A stretch of DNA of 64,000 nucleotides from Gelidibacter maritimus (GTDB lineage Bacteria > Bacteroidota > Bacteroidia > Flavobacteriales > Flavobacteriaceae), in the NCBI RefSeq assembly GCF_014062315.1, contig NZ_JACGLT010000004.1, positions 186,001-250,000 of the forward strand, written 5' to 3'. The translations under genes and the position numbers were made by a program. The notes beneath the pieces were generated by a model. It worked only from the letters and a program-made list of their open reading frames with translations, ran no database searches and was not told the origin of the DNA. This document shows, piece after piece, positions 33,924 through 43,200 of the stretch. Each line of letters opens with the position of its first letter. Within the stretch, counting starts at the first letter, position 1.

Positions 33924-34169
33924 TTAGCGCTGACCTTCTATAGTCATAATCATTTTTAACAACTCGGTTATTAATTCGAAAATCATAGAATTTTCTAAGG
34001 GATTTTTCATGGATTTTGAGTCCCTTTTATAAGGGTACTTAAGGCTCAAATAATCGATCATCACGCTAATAATATTAACAATTTTTTTGTAGGTATTTTC
34101 TGTGTATTGATTTTAAATGTAGGAAAAGTTAGACATTTTGAAATTAAATTATGCATTTCATCGACTTTA
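33924..34169. other. Spacer before the 34249 gene
   Basis: There is no gene here. A weak hairpin, aaggga (33997-34002) with tccctt (34021-34026) followed by Ts, may end the 33477 transcript. Confidence 0.35.
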
Positions 34170-34201
34170 TTTGTATTTCATAGGATTTATATATATGTTT
34201 G
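34170..34201 (+). promoter_or_regulatory. Bacteroidota promoter of the 34249 gene
   Basis: TTTG (34170-34173), 20 bases, then TATGTTTG (34194-34201) matches the consensus. It lies 48 bases before the start codon. Confidence 0.72.
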
Positions 34202-34248
34202 AATCCAATAGTTAAAGAATCCTAAATCTATTACTAATTCCATTATTT

Positions 34249-35553
34249 ATGAAAATCTTTACTCCAACTATATGTTTATTTCTTTTGATTGTGAGCAGCA
34301 CTTTTGCTCAGCAGGAAAAAGGAATTATTGGCAAGAATAACTGGCTGAGCAATTGGACAGAATTTAGGCCCAATCAAGTAGAGCATGGTGAACCTACGCA
34401 AATCTTAAGCGGAAATATTACCCAAGACACCAAACTTGTTAAACGTGATACCTATCTATTATTAGGGAGTGTATTTGTTACCGATAGTACCACGCTTACC
34501 ATTGAACCAGGAACCGTGATCATAGGCGACTTTAAAACTAATGGTGCGCTAATCATCACAAGAGGTTCTAAAATTATAGCCGAAGGGATGGAAACTGACC
34601 CTATAGTTTTTACTTCCAATAGAGGTGTGAAGAAAGAAGGTGATTGGGGAGGTGTTTTTATTTTAGGAGATGCTCCAATTAATAAGTTCGGTAATGCTTC
34701 TTCAGTAAATTACGGTTTGCGCCCATCTGCTTTTGAAAACATTAGTTATGGAGGTGATAATACCTACAGCGATTCTGGTGTTTTTAAATACGTAAGAATT
34801 GAGTATGCCGGAAGACGGACAAGAGATTATGGATACTTCAATTCGTTAACCTTAGCTGGAGTTGGCAGCAATACAGTAATAGAAAATGTGATGGTAAGTT
34901 ATTCTGATGGTAATTCCTTCAACATTATAGGTGGCGAAGTGAATTTAGAAAAACTGGTGTCCTTCAGAACTAAGAGCAACGACTATGAATTTAATTTTGG
35001 CACGCAAAGTACTATTAGAAATTCTTTGGCCATAAGGTCTCCTTATGTATCTGGATCAGATGGCTCACGTGCCATGTATATAGCGTCTTACGATAAGAAA
35101 GATGAAGTGGACTTTAGTAAGAAAGGCACTTCGGTACATGCTGAAAACTTAACTTTAATCAGTGTTAGTGAGAATTTAGAAGCAGATATAAAGGTCGGTT
35201 TGGTTAAAGAAGCACTGTATATCTCTGAAGATGCTGATTTGGACATTCGCAAAAGCGTGATATCAGGATTTAATCCAGCGGTTATTATTAACGATAAAGT
35301 TAAGGTAAACGCTGAAAATTTAGACCGCTTAAAGTTTAGTGATATGTATTTCAATAATTGTAATGGAAACATTTTTACTGAAAATGATTCAAATAATGCC
35401 GATTTAGAAAATTGGTATGGTAACAGCGTCTTTTTTAATGTGTATTCAAAAGGAAATGATACCGAGACCTTTATTGATGTTAACAACAATAGACGTCCCG
35501 ATTTTAGACTCCGCATTAACAAGATTATTGCATCAAATGACAGAGAAGATTAA
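34249..35553 (+). CDS. Secreted right-handed beta-helix-like protein
   Basis: This 434-residue protein has a signal peptide (ICLFLLIVSSTFAQ). The mature part carries repeated short beta rungs: TTLTIEPGTVIIGDF, GALIITRGSKIIAEG, DPIVFTSNRG, GDWGGVFILGDAPIN, FKYVRIEYAGR. This is the pattern of a family of Bacteroidota surface parallel beta-helix proteins. Many relatives end in a T9SS sorting domain; here the C-terminus (RPDFRLRINKIIASNDRED) lacks a recognisable one, so the export route beyond the periplasm is unclear. It precedes the sprC-like gene by 181 bases. Role unknown, possibly an adhesin. Confidence 0.75.
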   Translation: MKIFTPTICLFLLIVSSTFAQQEKGIIGKNNWLSNWTEFRPNQVEHGEPTQILSGNITQDTKLVKRDTYLLLGSVFVTDSTTLTIEPGTVIIGDFKTNGALIITRGSKIIAEGMETDPIVFTSNRGVKKEGDWGGVFILGDAPINKFGNASSVNYGLRPSAFENISYGGDNTYSDSGVFKYVRIEYAGRRTRDYGYFNSLTLAGVGSNTVIENVMVSYSDGNSFNIIGGEVNLEKLVSFRTKSNDYEFNFGTQSTIRNSLAIRSPYVSGSDGSRAMYIASYDKKDEVDFSKKGTSVHAENLTLISVSENLEADIKVGLVKEALYISEDADLDIRKSVISGFNPAVIINDKVKVNAENLDRLKFSDMYFNNCNGNIFTENDSNNADLENWYGNSVFFNVYSKGNDTETFIDVNNNRRPDFRLRINKIIASNDRED

Positions 35554-35734
35554 CCTGAGAGTTTTGTAGTTAGAAATATGACCCCAAATCATTACACGCT
35601 TTCCATCTTAAACACTTGTCAGTTATCTGGCAAGTTTTCCTGATATAAGACAGTGGTATTGAAATTTAGTAAGGCATTCTTTCTGCAAATAGCACTTAAG
35701 AATAACAAAACAGATAATTACTAATACACCCTGA

Positions 35735-37201
35735 ATGCATAAAACTACTACTCTAAAAAGCTATTTTTTTGTACTTGGTATTTTTGTTCTGCTCTTATTA
35801 TCTGGACAAATAAACGCCCAGGTCGTAATTGGTACACCTAATCTCGGTTATACTCGAGCATGTGCTAGTGATGCTTTCAATAGCTACAATGTAACCTTTG
35901 TATTTTCTCCCGAATCTGAACTCAGTTCAACCAATCAATTCTCGATTGAAATGTCTGATGCGACTGGGAATTTCTCAAATAGCACAGTAGTATTCACTTC
36001 AGAGCCTGGAGCCGTGACTACATCTCCAGCCACATTAAACTTTTCTATACCTGAAACCACAGCAGGCGAGGCGTACAGGATCAGAATTAAAAGCTCAGGA
36101 CCCGTAGCAAGCAGTTCAAATTCTGTGGCTTTTGCCGCGTATTATAAACTTCAGGACAGTCCGTTTACGATCAATAATTTGGTGTCTTCTGGGGCCTTTT
36201 GTAGCGGTGGAAGTTATTTGCTGACAATAGATAATCCAGGAAACGGGTCTAATGATTCACCACTAAATTACCCTTCACTCACCTATAAATGGTATAGAGA
36301 AACGAGTCCAACAACTTCTGTGTATGTGGGAGATGGGTCTTCTTTATCTGTGAGCCAAGCAGGTACTTATTTTGTGAAAACCAATTATGGCACTTGTACG
36401 TCAAGTTCGTTCTCCAATCGGGTAAAGATAAGTGAAGCCACTTCAGGTGAAGCAGATGCGGCGATAGTATCAAGTTTAGGAAATCCGTATTGCCCAGCCG
36501 AGGGCATGACCACATTAAGTACCCTTGGGGGTGTAAGCTACCAATGGTTTAAAGATGGTATTGCCATAGCGGATGCTACCAATCAAATGTATCAAACCAA
36601 CGAATCTGGCACCTTTTCAGTCAAAGTTGATTTAGGTAGTTGTACGGCGTCTGGATCCATTGATTTAGAAAGCACAGACTTTGAGAGTGCAATAGATGTG
36701 GATGACACTAATATTATGGAGCAGGGCGATAAACTATGGGCTATCGTAACCACCACTGCGAACAATCCAAAATTTGAATGGTTTTTTAATGACGTCCTTA
36801 TTTCAGGAGCTCAGGGCGATGAGTATGAGGCTACCTCTTTTGGAGAATATAAAGTAAAGGTTACACAAACCTCTGGATGTATGGTCTATGTAGAGCATAG
36901 GTTTTCTATAAGTGAAGCGCTGGAACCTTTCCCAGAGGTAGAACATATTCCAAATTTGATCAGTCCAAACGGTGATGGCATTAACGACACCTGGATCATT
37001 CCTACAAAATATGTGAGCGGTACCAATACTGAAGTGATAATTATGACAAATCAAGGCAAGGTGGTGCTTCAAACTAAAGACTATTTGAACAATTGGCCTC
37101 AAACTTCTTTGAATTTGAACAGTATTAACCAAGTCTATTATTACGTCATCATCACTGAAGATCAGCAAACCAAAAAAGGTTCCATTACCGTAGTGAAATA
37201 A
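35735..37201 (+). CDS. sprC: SprC-like surface protein with T9SS type B sorting domain
   Basis: This 488-residue protein has a signal peptide (FFVLGIFVLLLLSGQINAQ). About four Ig-like domains with paired Cys follow (for example AFCSGGSYLLTIDNPG and YCPAEGMTTLSTLGGVSYQWFKDG). A C-terminal type B (CHU_C, gliding motility-associated) domain ends it: ISPNGDGINDTWIIP and YYYVIITEDQQTKKGSITVVK. In Flavobacterium johnsoniae the adhesin gene sprB lies in an operon sprC-sprD-sprB-sprF. Order, domain content and one-base spacing to the next frame support this as sprC. The symbol is by synteny. Confidence 0.75.
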   Translation: MHKTTTLKSYFFVLGIFVLLLLSGQINAQVVIGTPNLGYTRACASDAFNSYNVTFVFSPESELSSTNQFSIEMSDATGNFSNSTVVFTSEPGAVTTSPATLNFSIPETTAGEAYRIRIKSSGPVASSSNSVAFAAYYKLQDSPFTINNLVSSGAFCSGGSYLLTIDNPGNGSNDSPLNYPSLTYKWYRETSPTTSVYVGDGSSLSVSQAGTYFVKTNYGTCTSSSFSNRVKISEATSGEADAAIVSSLGNPYCPAEGMTTLSTLGGVSYQWFKDGIAIADATNQMYQTNESGTFSVKVDLGSCTASGSIDLESTDFESAIDVDDTNIMEQGDKLWAIVTTTANNPKFEWFFNDVLISGAQGDEYEATSFGEYKVKVTQTSGCMVYVEHRFSISEALEPFPEVEHIPNLISPNGDGINDTWIIPTKYVSGTNTEVIIMTNQGKVVLQTKDYLNNWPQTSLNLNSINQVYYYVIITEDQQTKKGSITVVK

Positions 37202-37295
37202 TATGAAACAGACGTTCCTAAATAGCAATCATATAAGAAAAGGTCTCTCGGGAATGTTCCAAGTGTACATCAATAAATACGTATGGCATAGCCCA

Positions 37296-40181
37296 ATGAA
37301 AACTTTTTTGCTGACCATAATATGTAGTTTCTGTTCCATCCAGATGTTCTATTCCCAAGAGGAAGATGGCGTCGTCTCGCTTAGTATACCTGTAAGAAAC
37401 TCATTAACCTACAATAGATACACAATCAATCCAACCTTTAGTTTTGTTAGAGAACAAAATAGATATATCAGTGTTTATAATAAGCGGGAGTGGGTTCAGT
37501 TTGATGATGCGCCACAAACCTATTTAGCAGGCTATTATGGTAGGTTTGCAGAAAATATTGGCGCAGGTGTGGGCGTGTTTCAACAAGATTATGGTGTGCT
37601 TACTACATTTGGTGGACTATTGAATTTTGCCTATAACGTGAGATTGAAACGGGATAGTAATTTGACTTTCGGTTTAAATTTGGGCGTTTATAAAAGTGGC
37701 ATAAATACAGGACGGGTGGTCACTAATTTTTCTGACCCATCTCTTGAGCATGTCCCATCACATCTTTTACTTACTGTAAACCCAGGCATTAACTACGGTA
37801 CTAAGTTTTTGGATTTTGGCGCGTCTATCAATAACCTGATACTTTATAATGTGCAAGCCTCAGAACTTCTGAATGACGATCCACGTCAAACGCTTCAGGC
37901 ACATATTATGTACACGGGTTATATATATAGTGGTGGCTTTTTTGATGAGTCAAAATTCTCTGGATTGTTGAGGTCTGAATTTGGTGAAGAGGATACTTCA
38001 ATTTCAGGCATTGCTATGTTGACCGTGCCTAAGGGAATTTGGGCACAAGTAGGTTATAATACGGTTTACGGCGCATCGGCCGGTTTAGGGCTTAATATTA
38101 CGAAACAAATTGCCATTGAATACAATTTCGAAAAAGCCTTAGGCGATCTGACCCACTTTGGACCATCGCATGAAATAACCCTAGCTTTCAAACTTAACAA
38201 CAATTCTTATTATGATTACAGTGCCGAAGATGAAATGTCTGCACTTATCAATTCAGATAATAAACGTGTCTTAGCCTCAAGCAAGCCTAGGATGGATGCT
38301 GAAACACGAGCGCAGCTATTGGCAGAGTCGTCCGCCAGAAGAGAGGAAGTGAGAGAAAGAGCAAAAGAAAGAGCAGAAACCCGTGCACAGATTACGGCTG
38401 AAAACAGGGCCAGAATTGAACGTCAGTCAGAGGCAAGATTAGCGGCAGAAAACAAGGCCAAACAAGAAGAGCAAGAACGCGCCGTTGCAAACCCAACTCT
38501 GGTAGAAAATGCAAAATCTGAAACAATTGCTACAACTGGAAGCGGTGAAAATCAACCAACAGAAACTGACGAGAGCTTAGACGCGCAAAATAAAGCAAAA
38601 TCTGAAAGCAATGTTCTAACCAAACGAGATGCAGAGGCACAAGCAGCACTAGCGGCTCAAGAAAAATCCAAAGCGGAGGCTAAAGCCAGAGCTGACGCGC
38701 AGGCAAGACTCGCTGCTGAAGCAAAAGCATACAATGAAGCAAAAGAACGATTAGCGGCCGAGACGAAAGCTAAAGCAGACGCTGAGGCTAAAGCCAGAGC
38801 GGAGGCACAGGCAAGACTTGCTGCTGAAGCCAAAGAAGCCAAAGAAGCACAAGAGAGATTGGCCGCCCAAACGAAGGCCAAAGAGGAAGCAGAGGCTAAA
38901 TTAGCAGCGGAGGCTAAAGCTAGAGCAGAAGCACAGGCAAGACTCGCTGCTGAAGCAAAAGCTGCGAAAGAAGCACAAGAGAGATTGGCCGCCCAAGCGA
39001 AAGCCAAAGAAGAAGCAGAGGCTAAGTTGGCAGCAGAAGCCAAAGCTAAAGCTGATGCGGCAGCAGCAAAAGCTAAACAAGGGGCTGAAGCCCAGTTGGC
39101 GTTGGAAACAAAAGCGAGGCTTGAAGCTGAACAAACTGCAAAATTAGCTGCAGAAGAAAAGGCGAAGCAAGAAGCAAAAGCAGCTCAAGCAGCAGCCATG
39201 GCTGAATCAAAAGCTAAACAGGAAGCTGAGGCTTTAGCCAAGCTTGAAGCGGAAAATGCAGCACTTGCAGAAGAAACTGAAAAAGAACAAGAGGCTGTAG
39301 TGAATCCAACAGATGCTTTAGGTATTTCAATGAAATCTCTTGCTGATATGACGGAGGCTTCAAAAAGCACTCAAGATGAATTATTGGCCAGATTCGATGC
39401 AATGGTGGTTAGTAAAAATCAAGATCTCAAGGATTTGAAAGAAGAAAACGATTTGAGAGAGCAAGGAATTTTCAGTGCACCAAAACCCTTTAAGAGTATT
39501 ACTGAAGAAAACAATGTCCTTCAAGCTATTCGATCAGATTTAGATAATATGATAGACGTCAATACTGAAAGAATTAAGGAGCTGGAAGATTTATATGCGG
39601 AGCGTATTAAGGTACCGACACTTAAAAATGATGAGGTCACCTTGTATTATCAAAAGACAATTAAAACATTAAAGGCCGAACAAGCACGGGCCATTCAGAC
39701 CAGAACTCAATTGAGTACCACCTTAAAAGGTATTAATGAGGCTACAGAATTTGAGAGAAAGCGGAGAATTAAACGTGCTGCTTTTAACAATGAAGAAGAT
39801 AGATATGCGCAAGATAGAGCCACATTGACGAGAATTAAAGAAAATACACCGCTGAGCCCAGTTCCTTTAAAAGCTGAAGATTTTAATTTTGGTGAAGAAC
39901 AAGGCAATAATATTCAAATTATTAAAAATGTTAAGAATGTTGAAAGTGGTTATTATGTTGTTGTTGCTGTTCATAATGATGCTGTCAGTAGAGACGAATT
40001 TTTAACCAAAGCAGTCGCTGCAGGTCAGTCTAATATCGATTTCTTCTACGATGTCAACACGAGTAGATATTTTATTTACTATAAAAAACTGGATAGTATA
40101 AGTGCAGCAAGTGAAGAAATGAAAACTAAAGGAAACCAACCTTATAACGGAAAAATGTCAATTATTAAAATAGAGAACTAA
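37296..40181 (+). CDS. sprD: SprD-like PorP/SprF barrel fused to long Ala-rich coiled coil
   Basis: From the ATG at 37296 a typical signal peptide follows (MKTFLLTIICSFCSIQMFYSQ). An in-frame ATG at 37203, one base after sprC, would add 31 residues. Residues about 22-310 are a PorP/SprF-type outer-membrane barrel (AGYYGRFAENIGAGVGVFQQ, VGYNTVYGASAGLGLNI). Residues about 330-665 are low-complexity Ala/Glu/Lys/Arg repeats around AEAQARLAAEAKA, forming a very long single helix or coiled coil. Residues 670-960 hold more helix and an SPOR-like end (SGYYVVVAVHNDAVS, SRYFIYYKKLDS). The protein probably links the outer-membrane site of SprB secretion to the periplasm or wall. Placement before sprB supports the sprD call. 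Confidence 0.78.
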   Translation: MKTFLLTIICSFCSIQMFYSQEEDGVVSLSIPVRNSLTYNRYTINPTFSFVREQNRYISVYNKREWVQFDDAPQTYLAGYYGRFAENIGAGVGVFQQDYGVLTTFGGLLNFAYNVRLKRDSNLTFGLNLGVYKSGINTGRVVTNFSDPSLEHVPSHLLLTVNPGINYGTKFLDFGASINNLILYNVQASELLNDDPRQTLQAHIMYTGYIYSGGFFDESKFSGLLRSEFGEEDTSISGIAMLTVPKGIWAQVGYNTVYGASAGLGLNITKQIAIEYNFEKALGDLTHFGPSHEITLAFKLNNNSYYDYSAEDEMSALINSDNKRVLASSKPRMDAETRAQLLAESSARREEVRERAKERAETRAQITAENRARIERQSEARLAAENKAKQEEQERAVANPTLVENAKSETIATTGSGENQPTETDESLDAQNKAKSESNVLTKRDAEAQAALAAQEKSKAEAKARADAQARLAAEAKAYNEAKERLAAETKAKADAEAKARAEAQARLAAEAKEAKEAQERLAAQTKAKEEAEAKLAAEAKARAEAQARLAAEAKAAKEAQERLAAQAKAKEEAEAKLAAEAKAKADAAAAKAKQGAEAQLALETKARLEAEQTAKLAAEEKAKQEAKAAQAAAMAESKAKQEAEALAKLEAENAALAEETEKEQEAVVNPTDALGISMKSLADMTEASKSTQDELLARFDAMVVSKNQDLKDLKEENDLREQGIFSAPKPFKSITEENNVLQAIRSDLDNMIDVNTERIKELEDLYAERIKVPTLKNDEVTLYYQKTIKTLKAEQARAIQTRTQLSTTLKGINEATEFERKRRIKRAAFNNEEDRYAQDRATLTRIKENTPLSPVPLKAEDFNFGEEQGNNIQIIKNVKNVESGYYVVVAVHNDAVSRDEFLTKAVAAGQSNIDFFYDVNTSRYFIYYKKLDSISAASEEMKTKGNQPYNGKMSIIKIEN
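38284..39290 (+). repeat. Imperfect DNA repeats encoding the Ala-rich helix
   Basis: Units of about 90-130 bases encoding variants of KARAEAQARLAAEAKA and KEAQERLAAQ recur head to tail, best conserved at about 38650-39060. Long reading frames on the opposite strand here are by-products of the codon bias. Such arrays are prone to copy-number change. Confidence 0.75.
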
Positions 40182-40252
40182 AAAGAATAAAAGCCCCCTC
40201 GTTTTTTTCAATGCCCCTTGACAAAAACGAACCATCCAAATCTACCAAAATC

Positions 40253-43200
40253 ATGAAAAAACCTACTTTTTCTAGAATAGCCTTTATTGCATTATTGCTG
40301 CTCATGGGTCTTGAATCCATCGCACAAAATCATGTTCCATTCGTACCCAGGTATGATGAGGCCATTAAAGGCGACATGCTTTTAATAGGAAATAATAATT
40401 TAAGCGTACACCGGACAAATCCGTATACTGGAAACACCAATAATGAGAATTGGAGGAACAGAGATAAAATGGTATATGTTGACATTGATGGTGACAGCAG
40501 TACTTTTAATTCCAGTAGTGCCGATTTGAATGTGCCGAGTGATACCAATTGTTATCAAGTGGTCTATGCGGCATTATATTGGACGGCCGTTGTAAAAGGA
40601 GACACTCCAATGTCAGATATTAAATTTAAGACGCCAGAGAGTGGAGGTTATATTGATATAACTGGCGAACAAATTTACTATCAAGATTCTTCAGATGATA
40701 GAAATTCCAATGCCTATGTGTATTATAAAAATGTAACGGACATCATGTCTGGATTAAGTGATGCGGACGGAACCTATACAGTTGCTAATATCTCTTCAGC
40801 AACCTCGGCCATGATGACTGGTGGACGTAATAGAGAAGGACTGTCCTCCGGATGGTCTCTTTTTGTGATTTATGAGGATCCATTATTACCAAGTAAGTAC
40901 ATCACGTCATTTGACGGGTTTACAAAAATTAATAATACTGGTCCGGTTGCGGACAGAGAACAAAGTTTTGATATTGTCGGATTTCGAACAATTCCTGTAG
41001 GACCGGTCCGCGCAAAATATGCTTTTAGTGCTTTGGAAGGCGATAAATCATGGGAAAATGATTATTTGGAAATCAATGGCACAAGAATCAGCGCAACCAC
41101 GGCAGGGGGAACAACCATACGCCCTAACAACAACTTCTTTAATAGCTCCGTCTCAATTATTGATCCCATTACGAATACCCCGATGCTTTTTACGGATAGA
41201 AATCCTGCGAGTTCCAATACGTTAGGATTTGACGCGGGAATTATCAATATTCCCAATGCTGGAAATAATGTGATTGGAAATGGAGACACCTCCGCTACCA
41301 TTAAGTTGGGGACCAATACGGATATTTATTATTTCTACTTTAGCGCTTTTGCCATTGAAATCATTGCCCCTAAAATAGTCCTTACTAAAATTGTGGAAGA
41401 TACTGCGGGTAATGACATCGGAGGGCAATTGGTTAATTTGGGTGATGAACTTAATTATGTCATTGGTTTTCAGAATGTTGGTAATGATCATGCCACCAAC
41501 TTAATCATTAGAGATGTACTTCCTCAAAATATTGTCTTCAACTATCCGGAAGATTTGGGATTGCTCCCTTCTGGAGTCACAGTGCAAAGCTATAACCCTG
41601 CCACGAGAGAAATCATATTTGCGGTTGATAATTCTGTTGTTGAGATTGATGATCCTGTTCAAGAAATTCGGTTTAAGGTTACGGTTGTAAAAACTTGTAG
41701 TCTTTTAAATGATGCCTGTTCAAATATTATTAGTAACCAGGCTTACTCTACCTATAATGGTACGGACAATCCAAATTTCACCATTTCTGACGATCCAAGT
41801 TTCAGTTCAAATACAGGTTGTTTATTAACACCAGGAGCCACTAACTTTTTGGCAGATATTACATGTGATTTTGAAGAGGAAGTCATTTTATGTGGCTCAA
41901 GTGTAACGCTAACCGCGGGTAGTGGATATGACTCTTATACTTGGTCCACCAGCCCTACGGGTTCACCGGTAATCGGGACCACACAATCGATAACCGTTAC
42001 AACTACGGGTACTTATTATGTTCATAATACAGCTTCGGCACCTTGTCAGTCCATTGACCAAAGATTTGTTGTAGTTACCTATGGTGAAAATGACGTCAAT
42101 CCGCTGATTCCGTTTGCTGATGAGGTAGTGACTTGTCCAAACGATGGTAAACAATTGCCAAATTTCTTTTTATGTGGTGCCAATGATATTCGTAACATTG
42201 AAACCAATATTACCGATACATCTTCTATTATATGGGAAAAATTGGATGAGACCAGTTGTTCAGCTGTGCCATTGGAAGATTGTGCCAATGAAGATAGTTC
42301 ATGCACGTGGAATCAGGTGGCTACAGGCCCTAATTATAATATTAATCTAGCCGGGCAGTATCGGATCACCTTAAATTATGAAGGAGGATGTTTTAGTCAA
42401 TATTATTTCAATGTATATTCAAATATTCTAGTTCCAACGGCAACGTCAAAAGATATTATATGTGACATTCCGGGTGAAATTGTCGTAGGTGGCGTGCCAA
42501 ACGGTTACGAATACAGTATTGACGGTTCAAATTACCAAAGCAGTAATGTATTTTCAGTCGCTACACCGGGCGTTTATAGTGTATATGTTAAACAAATTGG
42601 TTTCGATTCAAGTCCATGTATTTTTTCTGTACCGGACATCCAAATAAGAGAACGTAATTTTACAGGAACGGCCGTTGTTACGCAGCCGCTCTGTCATGAT
42701 GATAAAGGAAGCGTCAAGTTGGCCGCTAATGATGCACGTGCTCAATATTTTTATTCGCTCTCAAAAGGTGCAACCTTAATCCATGAGGTCGGTCCGATTA
42801 TGGAAAGCGATTATTCCTTTAACAATTTAAATCCAGGAACGTATACAGCAACCATTTCTACCGAAGATGGCTGTAGTGAAATAGTGGATTTTGAAATAAT
42901 TAATCCTGAGTTACTAACGGCTACCTCCGCCATAACAAGACCACTATTGGCTTGTGACTATCCAGATGATGACCCTGATGACGGAAAGGAAGGTGACGGG
43001 GATAGTGATGGCGACGTTGGTGCAGAACCAAGAGGTGGTATTATCACGGTATATCCAAATGGAGGAACCGCACCTTATTATTACTTTGTAAATGGTGCTA
43101 CCGAATTCCAATCTGATCCAGAAATTATTGTAACAGCACCTGGTACCTATACCATTAGGGTGGTCGATGCCAACAACTGTAGCACTGAAACAACCATTCA

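Noticed and set aside
35088-35522. Minus-strand reading frame of 144 codons
   Set aside because: It is antisense to the beta-helix protein gene, with no promoter and low-complexity Ser/Leu/Lys composition.
38657-39043. Minus-strand reading frame of 128 codons rich in Ala and Ser
   Set aside because: It is the antisense of the Ala-rich repeats of the sprD-like gene. Its composition follows from the codon bias of the repeats, and it has no start context or motif.
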